A stretch of DNA of 64,000 nucleotides, taken from assembly GCF_014395975.1 (NCBI RefSeq), contig NZ_CP060714.1, forward strand, positions 620,001 to 684,000, in the 5' to 3' direction. The position numbers were made by a program, and so were the translations under genes. The notes beneath the pieces were generated by a model. The model worked only from the letters and a program-made list of their open reading frames with translations. It was not told the DNA's origin and ran no database searches. Position 1 is the stretch's first letter. Each line of letters begins with the position of its first letter. The DNA is from Diaphorobacter ruginosibacter. GTDB taxonomy: Bacteria; Pseudomonadota; Gammaproteobacteria; Burkholderiales; Burkholderiaceae_C. Shown here one piece after another: positions 25,647 to 35,649 of this stretch.

Positions 25647-27425
25647 TCAATCGTCTCCAGGCAGGGGCTCGTTTATCCGAGCGCGCTTCCCGAATGATGC
25701 GTCATAGAGCCCGAGCGAGCTCAACTGTATCTGCGCCCCTTGAGTGCATTCCAAGGTGATTTCTAACTGCTTCCCGCGCCCAGGTGACGTCACAAAAGCC
25801 AGACCGCGTGAGAAATTCTGCCCTTGAGATAATGAGGCAACGCGAACGGAATCGACCCGGTTCACGCCAGCCGCGTTGATGTAGCCAATCCACGCTTTGG
25901 TGCATTCTCCTGTGAGTGTTTCAATTCCCAGATGTACCAGCATCAGGGGATTGATTTCGGGGAAATCGCGGGTCCACGTAATTTTTACCAAGTTGGACGT
26001 GGTGGTCGCCAGTGTGATGAATGGGTCCGTTGAGAAACCTGAGGTCTGAACCTCGGTCGGCGTGGCCATCCGTATGGCTGGTGGTGGCATGGCGGTGAAA
26101 TTCGCCTGCATCGCCGAGCTGTATCGTTGATGGGCGGAGCCGATAACACTACCCAGCAGCATGATGAGCAGTGTGCCCACGATGGTTGATTTTCTGCGCG
26201 CTTGTTGCCAGATTCCAGCCACCCCGATACCGGCAAGCAGACTGAATTCGATATCCAGCGCCAAAATGCTGTAACGCGGGTTGTACAGCGCAGGCAGATG
26301 AACCGCCCACATGTACAGTGCCAAGCCACTGAGGAGAATGACCATGGGGTGCCGGCGTCCAAACCAGATCCCGAAGACGGCCAGGGTGATGAGGCAGATG
26401 CGCCAGATGCGATCCGAGTAATTGTGCAAATGGCTCTTGCTGAAAAAGAGAAGCGATCCCGCGCCATTGATATACGTCGCTACCAGTACAGGAAACGGTG
26501 CCTCCCTGATCCGCTCCACTGCTGCAACAGACAAGCGGTGGTCACCTTTGATTGACAGGTGACTCTCCTCTTTGGTGATCAGAAATTCATCATGCTGCAG
26601 GCCAAAGAAAGGGGGTTCCTGACCATAGGTCAGCATGTTGTTTCCAAAGTAAAGCGCCACCCCGGCACCGGTCGCAATCAGTGGTTTTTCAAAATTGACC
26701 TGGTTTTTTACCATGTACGCGCCAACGCCCAACAGGGCGACGAGGTGGATGATCAGCAGGCGTTTCCAGGGGAGCAGCGCCTTGATGGGACCTTTGATCA
26801 GCAGCGCAATCACGCTCAGAAGCACCAATGCCGGAATCCAATACATGGTGGTTGCGCGGGTCAGCGTGGCCGCCGTTAGCGCAATGCCGGCCAAAACAAC
26901 CAAGCCATATCTGCGCCTTGGCCCCGTTCCCATTTGAAGGCAACAGCTTGTGGCCCATAGCCAGAGTGCGAGAAGAAAAAATGCCGGAGGCTCCGCCATG
27001 GGCGAAATGCTCAAGGGCAGAATCAGGGGCGACACAGCTATCAGCCATGCGGTTGCGCCCGCGGCAACATTCCCTGCAATGCGCCATGCAATATCACTGA
27101 GCATGGTGACGACGGATAGCGCCATCACCAAATCAATGATTTTGAGAGTCACGACGTCCACATTCGCCAACGCCATATAGGTGTATATGCCGGGAGCGGA
27201 TTTCAGTGAACTGGGGTCCTGCCAAAAAGAAGCGCCGTCCGCCAGCAATTGCCGCGCCAGGGGAAAATAGGTGTAGATCGTATCAATTCGAATATCTGGA
27301 TTCAGCAGCAGCGGAACTGATCGCGCGGCGTAGATGATCAGCGGAACTACCAGACCCCAGAATAAGTAACGACGAGGAGCATTGGTATCCGGCTGCTCGA
27401 TCAACGGAAAATTTTGCTCATACAT
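25647..27425 (-). CDS. GT-C family membrane glycosyltransferase (ArnT/PMT-like)
   Basis: Integral membrane protein of 592 aa with about 11 helices in the first 420 residues. An acidic loop near the N-terminus (NPDIRIDTIYTYFPLARQLL) is of the kind that carries the catalytic Asp in GT39/GT-C enzymes. A soluble C-terminal domain follows. Such enzymes take sugars from polyprenyl-phosphate donors in the periplasm and attach them to glycans, lipid A or proteins. The chosen start gives MYEQNFPLIEQPD; an in-frame start at 27464 is less likely. GC content is lower than in core genes. Confidence 0.8.
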   Translation of the reverse strand: MYEQNFPLIEQPDTNAPRRYLFWGLVVPLIIYAARSVPLLLNPDIRIDTIYTYFPLARQLLADGASFWQDPSSLKSAPGIYTYMALANVDVVTLKIIDLVMALSVVTMLSDIAWRIAGNVAAGATAWLIAVSPLILPLSISPMAEPPAFFLLALWLWATSCCLQMGTGPRRRYGLVVLAGIALTAATLTRATTMYWIPALVLLSVIALLIKGPIKALLPWKRLLIIHLVALLGVGAYMVKNQVNFEKPLIATGAGVALYFGNNMLTYGQEPPFFGLQHDEFLITKEESHLSIKGDHRLSVAAVERIREAPFPVLVATYINGAGSLLFFSKSHLHNYSDRIWRICLITLAVFGIWFGRRHPMVILLSGLALYMWAVHLPALYNPRYSILALDIEFSLLAGIGVAGIWQQARRKSTIVGTLLIMLLGSVIGSAHQRYSSAMQANFTAMPPPAIRMATPTEVQTSGFSTDPFITLATTTSNLVKITWTRDFPEINPLMLVHLGIETLTGECTKAWIGYINAAGVNRVDSVRVASLSQGQNFSRGLAFVTSPGRGKQLEITLECTQGAQIQLSSLGLYDASFGKRARINEPLPGDD

Positions 27426-27460
27426 ATGGGATATGCATCGAAATTTACAGAGGCGTAGAA

Positions 27461-28528
27461 TCAATGGCTTGGTGAGCGCATGAAATAGCTTTTAGCCCTC
27501 GTCAAAATAGATGCTTTGTTGGGGTTGGGTTTGTATTTTAAAGCTTGCTTTTCAACGAAATTCCAGCTAAGAAAAGCCAGTGCAATTGTAGTTATCGCCG
27601 ATAAAAAAAGTGTACCCCAGAAACCGGCTTGTGAAAATGTGTAGAGAATAACTGTTTGCTGAACGGGAAATGCATACAAGTAAATTCCAAACGAGGGATC
27701 TCCAAATCGCCCGGCTTGGCGAACATAGGCGGTTGAGCGAGTTCCTGTATAGACAATCAGAAAAGGCAAGGCGGTTAGCAATGCTGTATGCCGCCAGCCA
27801 ATCGACCACAAGACTACAAAAATAGTGGCCAGAGTCAATGCCCAGTAATGGGGGGCGCGCGACCAATAAGGTTCTAAAACTGCTAATGCGGCACCAATGA
27901 GAAAGTAGGCGCTTAATTCGCGACCGTAGTTGGTTACTTGAGTCAAATCCGCATTGCTTTTCGAGAGAAACCAAATCAAATAGATGGCGACAGTTGCCAA
28001 GAAGATGGACCGATACTTCAATAGCCCAATAATCCCTGCAATTCCTAACACGATGTAGCAACGAACCTCGTAGGGAATGGTCCAGAGCGATCCGTTGACG
28101 CCTCGGGCATAGGGGTTGTGCTCAAAAACTCCTGGCAAAACGTAGTAGATCTGCATGTACAGGGTTCGCAGATAGTCCGACGTTGCTCCATGTCGCAGGT
28201 ATTCCTTGACGGGCAGCTCGGTCACGATGGGCCCGAGGACATATGCGGTGAAAACCACCACGCATATCAGTGCGGGCCAGATGCGCAGAAATCTGCGCAA
28301 CGCAAAACGTAACAGATTGGGATCTCTTTTCCAACTTGTCATCACCAGGTAACCGCTGATGACAAAGAAAATGGCGACCGCCAGCCCTCCCAAACTAAAG
28401 ATCCCGAAAAACGATGGTTCCTGTTGTGCAGTTAGTGCGAAATGGTGACTTATAAGAACCATGGACGCAGCCACGATTCGGATGAAATCAAAGTTATTCG
28501 TTTTGAAGGGGCCCTTGTTTCCCGTCAT
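27461..28528 (-). CDS. Acyltransferase family 3 protein, paralogue A
   Basis: Membrane acyltransferase of 355 aa. It has FDFIRIVAASMVLISHHFAL with the catalytic His pair, GGLAVAIFFVISGYLV, RFLRIWPAL and NGSLWTIPYEVRCY. It is closely related to the protein at 30373-31440; the two share HHF..L, ISGYL, RFLRIWP, LPxKE and the WTIPxE segment. It probably O-acetylates a surface glycan. It lies 7 bp after the prfC stop and on the same strand, so it may be read from the prfC transcript. GC is lower than in prfC. Confidence 0.88.
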   Translation of the reverse strand: MTGNKGPFKTNNFDFIRIVAASMVLISHHFALTAQQEPSFFGIFSLGGLAVAIFFVISGYLVMTSWKRDPNLLRFALRRFLRIWPALICVVVFTAYVLGPIVTELPVKEYLRHGATSDYLRTLYMQIYYVLPGVFEHNPYARGVNGSLWTIPYEVRCYIVLGIAGIIGLLKYRSIFLATVAIYLIWFLSKSNADLTQVTNYGRELSAYFLIGAALAVLEPYWSRAPHYWALTLATIFVVLWSIGWRHTALLTALPFLIVYTGTRSTAYVRQAGRFGDPSFGIYLYAFPVQQTVILYTFSQAGFWGTLFLSAITTIALAFLSWNFVEKQALKYKPNPNKASILTRAKSYFMRSPSH

Positions 28529-28535
28529 GCTGTAA

Positions 28536-30164
28536 TCACCCGTTTGCTTGCAACGCCAACCCCGCATGCTCCCGCAACGGATGGAAGTGAATCTTAGGAA
28601 ACCGCTCCTGCGCCAGCCGCACGTCATACGGGCTGGTGCACAGATAAGCGAGGGTATCCGCCGCATCGCGCGCCATGCGCAATGGATAGGCGTTCTCGAA
28701 CTCACGCAGCTCCGCAGGCGTATCCGCAGTGATCCAGCGAGCCCCGGTGTATTGGCAGCCTTCCAGACGAATGTCGCAGTCGTATTCGGTGTTCAGGCGG
28801 TGTTGCACCACTTCGAACTGCAGTTGGCCGACCGCGCCCAGCAACATGTTGCCGCCGGCTTCGGGTTTGAACACCTGGATCGCGCCTTCCTCCCCCAACT
28901 GCATCAGGCCTTGCTGAAGCTGCTTGGTGCGCAGTGGGTTGCGCAGCACCACGGTCATGAACAATTCAGGGGCGAAGAAGGGCAGGCCGGTGAATTGCAG
29001 GTTGGGGCCGTCGGTGATGGTGTCGCCGAGTTGCACGCCGCCGTGGATGGTGAAGCCGATGATGTCGCCTGCATAGGCCTCTTCCACAGCCTCGCGTCGT
29101 TGGCTCATGAACGTGACGACCGAGGTGGGGCGCAGTTCCTTGGCGGTGCGCTGCACCTTCATCTTCATGCCGTGCGTGAATTTGCCGGAGGCCACGCGCA
29201 CGAAGGCAATGCGGTCGCGGTGGTTGGCGTCCATATTGGCCTGCACCTTGAAGACCACGCCCGAGAAGCCGGAATCTTCGGGCTGGATGATCTTCTCCAC
29301 GGGTTGCTTGTTAACCAGCAGGGTGCTCTTGCGCGGGCCGGGTGGGGGAGACATGTCGACCACCGCGTCAAGCACTTCCATCACACCGAAATTATTCACG
29401 CCGGAGCCGAAGAACACGGGGGTGAGCTTGCCTGCGAGGAAGGCCTCATGGTTCCACTCGGCCGAGGCACCCACCGCCAATTCCATGCTTTCGAGCGCGT
29501 CGTCGAACGCCTGGCCGAAGCGTGTGCGCAGCTTGTCGGCTTCGCTGAGCGGAATGGTCTCGAAATCCTGCGGGCGCTTTTCGCTGCCGGGGGAGAACAC
29601 GGTCATGCTCTGCGTGCGCAGGTTGATGATGCCGCCGAAGCTCTTGCCCTGGCCGACGGGCCAGGTGATGGGGCAGCAGGGCATGCCGAGTTCACGTTCC
29701 ACTTCGTCGAGGATGTCGAGCGGATCGCGCACTTCGCGGTCCATCTTGTTCACGAAGGTGATGATGGGTGTGTCGCGCTGGCGGCAGACTTCGATGAGGC
29801 GGCGGGTCTGCGCTTCCACACCGTTCGCCGCGTCGATCACCATCAGTGCGGAGTCCACGGCCGTGAGCACGCGGTAGGTGTCTTCCGAGAAGTCCTTGTG
29901 GCCGGGAGTGTCGAGCAGGTTGATGACGTGATCGCGGTAGCTCATCTGCATCACCGACGAAGCCACCGAGATGCCGCGCTGCTTTTCGATTTCCATCCAG
30001 TCCGATGTGGCATGGCGGCTGGCCTTGCGGCCCTTCACGGCACCGGCGATCTGGATCGCGCCCGAGAACAGCAGCAGCTTTTCCGTCAGCGTGGTTTTAC
30101 CCGCGTCAGGGTGGGAAATGATGGCGAATGTGCGGCGGCGCCGCGTTTCGGGAGCGTAGGTCAA
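28536..30164 (-). CDS. prfC: Peptide chain release factor 3
   Basis: Translational GTPase of 542 aa that recycles RF1/RF2. G1 is SHPDAGKTTL (residues 17-26), the switch-II motif DTPGHKDFSEDT and the NKMDR base-recognition loop are present, and the EF-G-like domains II and III are complete. The length matches the family (about 530). It is flanked on both sides by acyltransferase genes of the same strand. Its leader contains a small perfect hairpin and a TAAAAT -10-like box. Confidence 0.97.
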   Translation of the reverse strand: MTYAPETRRRRTFAIISHPDAGKTTLTEKLLLFSGAIQIAGAVKGRKASRHATSDWMEIEKQRGISVASSVMQMSYRDHVINLLDTPGHKDFSEDTYRVLTAVDSALMVIDAANGVEAQTRRLIEVCRQRDTPIITFVNKMDREVRDPLDILDEVERELGMPCCPITWPVGQGKSFGGIINLRTQSMTVFSPGSEKRPQDFETIPLSEADKLRTRFGQAFDDALESMELAVGASAEWNHEAFLAGKLTPVFFGSGVNNFGVMEVLDAVVDMSPPPGPRKSTLLVNKQPVEKIIQPEDSGFSGVVFKVQANMDANHRDRIAFVRVASGKFTHGMKMKVQRTAKELRPTSVVTFMSQRREAVEEAYAGDIIGFTIHGGVQLGDTITDGPNLQFTGLPFFAPELFMTVVLRNPLRTKQLQQGLMQLGEEGAIQVFKPEAGGNMLLGAVGQLQFEVVQHRLNTEYDCDIRLEGCQYTGARWITADTPAELREFENAYPLRMARDAADTLAYLCTSPYDVRLAQERFPKIHFHPLREHAGLALQANG

Positions 30165-30195
30165 GGGGAATCCAGGGGAAACGAGACAGAGAGCG

Positions 30196-30233
30196 CATGA
30201 CCGAGTCCGGTCATGGCGAATGCGGGTATTTTA
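30196..30233 (-). promoter_or_regulatory. prfC leader: -10-like box and hairpin
   Basis: On the minus strand TAAAAT (30233-30228) could be a -10 element. It is followed by a perfect hairpin CATGACCG-AGTC-CGGTCATG (30196-30215), 32 bp before the prfC ATG. The -35 is not clear. Confidence 0.4.
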
Positions 30234-30372
30234 CAGAGGGACCCTGAAAAACACGAGTGAATGTGAGCGCACCCAAAGACCGACACGAACCTTTCGACCT
30301 GAATCAGATCCAGTCGGAGTTTGCATGAACTGGGCGTGTACATTGCCTGGACAGATGTCACCGGTTGCCCGT

Positions 30373-31440
30373 TCAGGGGCGGCTGATATTGGCTGTCCGG
30401 GCATCTTTCAAGGGGCTGTCTGAAAACAGCGCCTTCAACCGCAGCGCGCGCGACTCCAGAAGACTCCACGAGAGATAGCCAGCAGTGATCGCCAGTGTCA
30501 TGGAGAGCCCCATGCTGAGCCAGAAATTGAGCTGGGGGAAAACTGCAATCACCGACTGGGCCAGCGGAAATCCGTAGAGGTAGATTCCGTACGACGGATC
30601 ACCCATCCGGGTAAACCAGTTTTCGGTCGCTGGAAGGTTGCCGATGAAAACGACGAGCAGGGGCATCAAGAAGATGCGCACCGTGGCTTGATAGGGCGTG
30701 AGGAAATATGCGATGAGAAGCAGGGGCGCGAGCACCATGACCAGCCGTTTGCTATTGCGCATGAACCATTCGTTGTGTACCGCGATCAGGCTTCCTGCGG
30801 CGAAGTAGGCCGGGTATTCGATCCAGTGGTGGATTTTTCCCGTGAAATCGTAGTTGCCGAAGACGAGGAACGTTGCGATGTAGATGGCTGCAAGCGCCGT
30901 GGCCAACCACTTGTGGCGCATGACCCCTGCAACACCCAGGGCCGCCAGGATCAGGTAGCACATGAACTCCATGGGAATCGTCCAATAGACGCCATTCATG
31001 ACCTGCTTGTAAGGCTGGTTCATGAAGACTCCCGGCAGGTCGGCATAGTCGCGGAACAGGCTGAGGTTGTAGAGCAGAAACTGGCGCGTCGCGTCGTGGC
31101 CCAGAAATTCCTTTGCGGGCAGATTCGTGAAGACAAGTCCCAGCACGAAGATACAGATCAGCACCGATCCCAGCATGCCGGGCCAGATACGCAGGAAGCG
31201 GCTCCAGAGATAGGGCGCGAGCCGGGGCTTGCGATACCAGCTCAGCGTGATGAGATAGCCGCTGATGATCAGGAACACCATCACGCTCACTCCGCCCATG
31301 AACGCCCAATTGAGCCAGCGGTTCTCCAGCCAGAATGGGCCTTGCATTCCGGCGAGGTTGAAATGATGGGAAAAGATCACGCCCAATGCGGCAAGGATGC
31401 GAATCTTGTCGAACTGGTTGGCGTGCTGTGGAGCGTTCAT
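30373..31440 (-). CDS. Acyltransferase family 3 protein, paralogue B
   Basis: Membrane acyltransferase of 355 aa: FDKIRILAALGVIFSHHFNL, GGVSVMVFLIISGYLITLSW, RFLRIWPG, LPAKEFLGHDATRQFL and VYWTIPMEFMCY. It is a paralogue of the protein at 27461-28528 with the same length. The start chosen is 31440 (MNAPQHAN); 31485 would add 15 residues. It is upstream of prfC on the same strand, with a 208-bp gap. Likely role: acylation of O-antigen or exopolysaccharide. Confidence 0.88.
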   Translation of the reverse strand: MNAPQHANQFDKIRILAALGVIFSHHFNLAGMQGPFWLENRWLNWAFMGGVSVMVFLIISGYLITLSWYRKPRLAPYLWSRFLRIWPGMLGSVLICIFVLGLVFTNLPAKEFLGHDATRQFLLYNLSLFRDYADLPGVFMNQPYKQVMNGVYWTIPMEFMCYLILAALGVAGVMRHKWLATALAAIYIATFLVFGNYDFTGKIHHWIEYPAYFAAGSLIAVHNEWFMRNSKRLVMVLAPLLLIAYFLTPYQATVRIFLMPLLVVFIGNLPATENWFTRMGDPSYGIYLYGFPLAQSVIAVFPQLNFWLSMGLSMTLAITAGYLSWSLLESRALRLKALFSDSPLKDARTANISRP

Positions 31441-31605
31441 GAAATGACGTGTCGATGGTCGCGTGAAGGCGTCAATTCCTGACATCTCGTCAGAATTGCG
31501 CCGGTCTTGTTCTGGAACTGTGGAAAGTGGTACCGCTTTCCGCAATGGCTTGAGTATGGCCGCACAATCCAGGCAACCGTGAATTCCTGCAACCCAAGCT
31601 TAGAA

Positions 31606-32895
31606 ATGAATCCTACCGCGATGAATGCGCAGGCGGAAACCTCGTCGGAATCACCTGATGGATTGGGACCGCTCCCCGGTAGCGGCATTCAGCGCGGCAC
31701 GCCCGAGTATCGCCGCGTCAGCATTGCGCTTTTTCTCGTCGGCTTCGCCACGTTTTCGCTGCTCTACTGCGTGCAACCGCTGTTGCCCGAGCTGGCCCTT
31801 GCCTATGGGGTGAGTCCGGCGCAGAGCGCGCTGGCACTGTCGCTGACGACCGGCAGCCTTGCCATTGCGATCGTGATGGCGGGCGCGCTTTCCGAGGGGC
31901 TGGGGCGGCGCAGGCTGATGTTTGCCTCCCTCGTTCTTGCCACGTTGTGCAATCTGGCGGCCTCGTTCCTGCCGCAGTGGCATGCGCTGCTCGCCGCGCG
32001 GTTGCTGGAGGGCATCCTGCTGGGCGGCGTCCCGGCGGTGGTGATGGCCTATCTGTTCGAGGAGATCGATCCCAAGGGGCTGGGCTATGCGGTGGGGCTG
32101 TATGTGGGCGGCACGGCGTTCGGAGGAATGGCGGGGCGGATCGGCACCAGCGTGCTGACGGAATACCTGGGCTGGCAGCATGCGCTTGCTGTGCTGTCGC
32201 TGCTGGACCTGCTCGTGGCGTTCGGCTTCATCTGGCTGCTGCCTCCGTCGCGTCGCTTCTCTGCCAAGGCCGGGTTGGGTGCGGCACATCACCTGAAGGC
32301 ATGGAGGCAGCACCTGCGGCATGAGGGTCTGCTGTCGCTGTTCGTCATCTCGTTCGGGTTGATGGGTGTATTCGTCAGCATCTACAACTATGCGGGTTTT
32401 CTGCTCTCGGGCGCGCCGTTCAGGTTGAACCAGGTGCAGATCAGCTATTTCTTCTATGCGTACATCTTCGGCATCTTTGCGTCACCGGTGGCGGGCGCGC
32501 TGGCCGATCGGCTCGGGCGCGGCAAGGTGCTGCTGGCGGGCGTGTCGATCATGGCAGCGGGCGTGCTGTGCACCATGCTCGGCAACGCGCTGGAGGCCCT
32601 CTGGCCGATCGTGCTGGGCATCGTGCTCATTACTGCGGGTTTCTTCGTCGCGCACTCCATCGCAAGCGGCTGGGTAGGACGGCTCGCCGTGCAGAACAAG
32701 GGGCATGCGTCGTCGCTCTATCTGTGGGCCTATTACATGGGCTCCAGCATTCTCGGCGCGCTGGGCGGGTGGTTCCTGCGGCAGTTCGGCTGGAGCGGCA
32801 TGGGGTGGATGGCGCTGGCAGGGCTGGCCGTGACCTTCTACTTTGCCCTGCGCGTGCAGCGGCAGGCCGCCGCGGCGGCGCAAACGGCGTCTTGA
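31606..32895 (+). CDS. MFS transporter, probable drug/arabinose-type exporter (YnfM-like)
   Basis: Twelve-helix major facilitator of 429 aa. The loop 2-3 motif is GALSEGLGRRRLMFASL, the loop 8-9 repeat is GALADRLGRGKVLLAG, and the N-terminal VGFATFSLLYCVQPLLPELA is typical of the YnfM/AraJ-like group. It likely exports small molecules by proton antiport. Starts at 31606 and 31621 are both possible. The direct repeats before the kdp genes overlap its stop codon. Confidence 0.88.
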   Translation: MNPTAMNAQAETSSESPDGLGPLPGSGIQRGTPEYRRVSIALFLVGFATFSLLYCVQPLLPELALAYGVSPAQSALALSLTTGSLAIAIVMAGALSEGLGRRRLMFASLVLATLCNLAASFLPQWHALLAARLLEGILLGGVPAVVMAYLFEEIDPKGLGYAVGLYVGGTAFGGMAGRIGTSVLTEYLGWQHALAVLSLLDLLVAFGFIWLLPPSRRFSAKAGLGAAHHLKAWRQHLRHEGLLSLFVISFGLMGVFVSIYNYAGFLLSGAPFRLNQVQISYFFYAYIFGIFASPVAGALADRLGRGKVLLAGVSIMAAGVLCTMLGNALEALWPIVLGIVLITAGFFVAHSIASGWVGRLAVQNKGHASSLYLWAYYMGSSILGALGGWFLRQFGWSGMGWMALAGLAVTFYFALRVQRQAAAAAQTAS

Positions 32896-32939
32896 TGCCA
32901 TCTTGATACGGCGGGCGCCAATCTCAACCCGCTCTTGAC
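32890..32939 (+). promoter_or_regulatory. TCTTGAT direct repeats upstream of kdp, candidate KdpE operator
   Basis: TCTTGAT at 32890-32896 and 32901-32907, exactly 11 bp apart, and a third related TCTTGAC at 32933-32939, 32 bp further. Half-sites repeated at helical spacing are typical for OmpR-family response regulators such as KdpE. The first overlaps the MFS stop codon. No good -10 was located. Confidence 0.35.
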
Positions 32940-33006
32940 CTGCTGATTCCTACAGTTCTCCCATCGTCAATGGGTGCGCTTCGGTCGCGCCGTGGGAGAA
33001 GAAATC

Positions 33007-33105
33007 ATGTGGAGTCTGGGTTGGATCGACTGGCTGGCCATGGCCTTTGCCATCGGCCTGTTTGGCTATCTCGGCTATGCGCTGGTGCGCCCCGAAAAGT
33101 TCTGA
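33007..33105 (+). CDS. kdpF: KdpF small subunit of the potassium-transporting ATPase
   Basis: Single-helix peptide of 32 aa. The helix AMAFAIGLFGYLGYALVRPE ends in the family-typical ALxRPEKF tail. KdpF stabilises the KdpABC complex. GGGAGAAG precedes the ATG. It is 12 bp upstream of a second micro-ORF and 111 bp upstream of kdpA. Confidence 0.8.
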   Translation: MWSLGWIDWLAMAFAIGLFGYLGYALVRPEKF

Positions 33106-33117
33106 GGGAAAAACACC

Positions 33118-33201
33118 ATGCTGGATCTTGTCTATGTCGTGCTCACGGTGGCCTGCTTTGCCGGCTTCGTGGCAATTGCCGCCGCACTGGTGCGCCTCTG
33201 A
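33118..33201 (+). CDS. Second micro-ORF of the kdp operon, single-helix peptide
   Basis: A 27-aa peptide, MLDLVYVVLTVACFAGFVAI then AAALVRL, that is one transmembrane helix with a positive C-terminus. It lies between kdpF and kdpA, has GAGGGAAAAACACC before its ATG, and ends 15 bp before kdpA, where AAGGAAGG is the kdpA ribosome binding site. Its start (MDL-(I/V)-(Y/F)-type) resembles short peptides seen next to kdpF in other bacteria. Function unknown. Confidence 0.6.
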   Translation: MLDLVYVVLTVACFAGFVAIAAALVRL

Positions 33202-33216
33202 AGGAAGGAAATTTCC

Positions 33217-34923
<1,707 letters not shown>

Positions 34924-34951
34924 GCCGGTGAAAGCAGGAGAGCAATTCATC

Positions 34952-35644
34952 ATGAACACAATGGTTCAAACACGTGCCCATGGCGCTGACCGCCAGGGCG
35001 ACACTTCATGGGGCAGAACGCTCGCCCAATGCGCGCGCGCCACGCTGGCGCTGTGCATCGTGACGGGGATGGCCTATCCGCTGCTCACCACGGTGGTTGC
35101 CAAAGGCGTCTTCCCGCATGCGGCAGAGGGCAGCCTGATACGGCAGGACGGCCGGGTGGTGGGCTCGGAGCTGCTGGGGCAGTCGTTCACGTCGGCAAAG
35201 TATTTTCAAGGCCGTCCCAGCGTCACTTCGGCGCCCGATCCCAAGAATGAGGGGGCGACGATCAGCGCCCCCTACAACGCGGCGCTGTCGGCCGCCAGCA
35301 ACCAGGGATCGACCAGCAAGGCGCTGGCGGATGCCGTGGCTGAACGCGTTGCGGCGTATCGCCAGCTCAATGGCATGGCGGCGGACGCCCCCGTGCCGGT
35401 GGATGCGGTGACGGCATCGGCCTCGGGCCTGGACCCGCATATCTCCGTAGCCAACGCGAAGCTGCAGGCCGCACGCGTTGCGAAGGAGCGCACGTTGCCG
35501 CAGGACGTGGTGGCGAGGCTGGTGGAAAACAACACGGACAGGCGTGACCTGTGGCTGCTGGGCGAGCCGCGCGTGAACGTGCTGGCCCTGAACCTTGCGC
35601 TCGATGCGCTGGGTGGCCCGGCCGTGAAGGGAGTGAAGGAGTGA
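34952..35644 (+). CDS. kdpC: Potassium-transporting ATPase subunit KdpC
   Basis: Subunit of 230 aa with one N-terminal helix (TLALCIVTGMAYPLLTTVVA) and a periplasmic domain: GSELLGQSFTSAKYFQGRPS, SASGLDPHIS and RVNVLALNLALDAL. It supports K+ binding to KdpAB. The ATG at 34952 has AGGAG upstream; a GTG at 34928 would add eight residues. It is placed before kdpB here, whereas the common order is A-B-C. It is slightly longer than E. coli KdpC (about 190 aa) because of Ala/Asp-rich spacers. Confidence 0.93.
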   Translation: MNTMVQTRAHGADRQGDTSWGRTLAQCARATLALCIVTGMAYPLLTTVVAKGVFPHAAEGSLIRQDGRVVGSELLGQSFTSAKYFQGRPSVTSAPDPKNEGATISAPYNAALSAASNQGSTSKALADAVAERVAAYRQLNGMAADAPVPVDAVTASASGLDPHISVANAKLQAARVAKERTLPQDVVARLVENNTDRRDLWLLGEPRVNVLALNLALDALGGPAVKGVKE

Positions 35645-35649
35645 TCAAG

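Noticed and set aside
28548..30200. 550-codon plus frame opposite prfC
   Set aside because: Fully antisense to a conserved GTPase; composition reflects the complementary codons.
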